43,956 nt of DNA from Lysobacterales bacterium (GTDB taxonomy: Bacteria; Pseudomonadota; Gammaproteobacteria; Xanthomonadales; SZUA-36). The stretch covers positions 1 to 43,956 of the forward strand of contig JABDPF010000096.1 in NCBI GenBank assembly GCA_013042915.1. The letters run 5' to 3'. Shown here one piece after another: positions 43,868 through 43,956 of the stretch. The stretch's first letter is position 1, and every line of letters begins with the position of its first letter. Position numbers and translations under genes: made by a program. Below the pieces are notes generated by a model. It worked only from the letters and a program-made list of their open reading frames with translations, made no database searches and was not told where the DNA came from.

Positions 43868-43894
43868 ATCGCGGCGGGACCGGCCCGCCGCGAT
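43868..43894 (-). terminator. terminator abutting the mutM start codon
   Basis: On the minus strand ATCGCGGCGGG and CCCGCCGCGAT (43894-43868) pair perfectly around a five-base loop and are followed by seven T (43868-43862), directly before the mutM ATG (43861). It probably ends a minus-strand gene further right. Confidence 0.9.
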
Positions 43895-43917
43895 TCCGTC
43901 AGGGACTCACTACCAGT

Positions 43918-43956
43918 TTACGGCGTGAATTCCAGTATTGCACCACTCAGGTCGTT
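43918..43956 (-). other. possible 3' end of a gene that runs off the window
   Basis: A strong minus-strand terminator at 43868-43894 implies a gene ending just to its right. In one frame the last codons read NDLSGAILEFTP and stop (TAA, 43920-43918); another frame reads CNTGIHAVNW and stop (TAG, 43912-43910). Neither is long enough to recognise or to prefer. Confidence 0.25.

Overview
The window is GC-rich chromosomal DNA from what looks like a free-living gammaproteobacterium near the Xanthomonadales/Chromatiales boundary. Wenzhouxiangella-like lineages would fit, but this is inference from gene content with no marker gene to settle it. Supporting points are the accB-accC-prmA cluster preceded by aroQ, an Xanthomonas/Caulobacter-style TonB receptor, a Methylococcus-type pyrophosphate-dependent phosphofructokinase, groESL behind a textbook sigma-32 promoter, and short REP-like repeats in the gaps. 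I found no tRNA, rRNA, CRISPR array, integrase or transposase gene.

Layout. 1-3.5 kb: an unknown small protein followed by a TIR-transmembrane-TPR protein, then a Spy/CpxP-like periplasmic protein bracketed by 26-bp direct repeats. 3.6-7.3 kb: a large TonB-dependent receptor (minus strand) and an AT-rich 0.6-kb gap holding its promoter, a direct-repeat operator candidate and a strong hairpin. 7.3-11.9 kb: an acyl-CoA dehydrogenase/kinase pair (the two halves of ACAD10/11), then a two-gene membrane-protein segment flanked by ~56-bp direct repeats that copy the 3' end of the kinase gene and its terminator. 11.9-14.1 kb: groES-groEL. 14.2-20.7 kb: Rep helicase, DUF5329, an ECF sigma/anti-sigma/two-DUF4252 operon, DUF192, YegP, a CpdA-like phosphodiesterase and rubredoxin. 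20.8-27.2 kb: hemL, a DedA-PAP2-LssY fusion whose PAP2 part has lost its catalytic residues, and a minus-strand operon adk - membrane protein - mpl - Lon-N-like protein. 27.3-30.8 kb: PPi-phosphofructokinase and proton-pumping pyrophosphatase, convergent on a shared terminator. 31-33.9 kb: a tightly overlapped flavin reductase - M20 peptidase - P-loop protein operon of unknown purpose. 34-40.6 kb: cutA, dsbD (with a duplicated N-terminal domain), a TlpA-like thioredoxin, aroQ, accB, accC, prmA. 40.6-43.9 kb: a REPIN, a methyltransferase, soluble pyrophosphatase, thymidine kinase, a tiny membrane protein and mutM.

How the genes work together. Three enzymes of pyrophosphate metabolism (PfkA-type PPi kinase, HppA, Ppa) lie within 15 kb with adenylate kinase, suggesting a PPi-saving energy economy. 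DsbD and the TlpA-like protein form a periplasmic thiol-reduction pair. The best candidates for undescribed biology are the TIR pair at the left edge, the ECF/DUF4252 operon, the three-gene P-loop/M20/flavin-reductase operon, the pseudo-phosphatase fusion, and two repeat phenomena: a dispersed 28-bp element in at least four gaps, and the direct-repeat-bounded 2.3-kb segment between the kinase gene and groEL.
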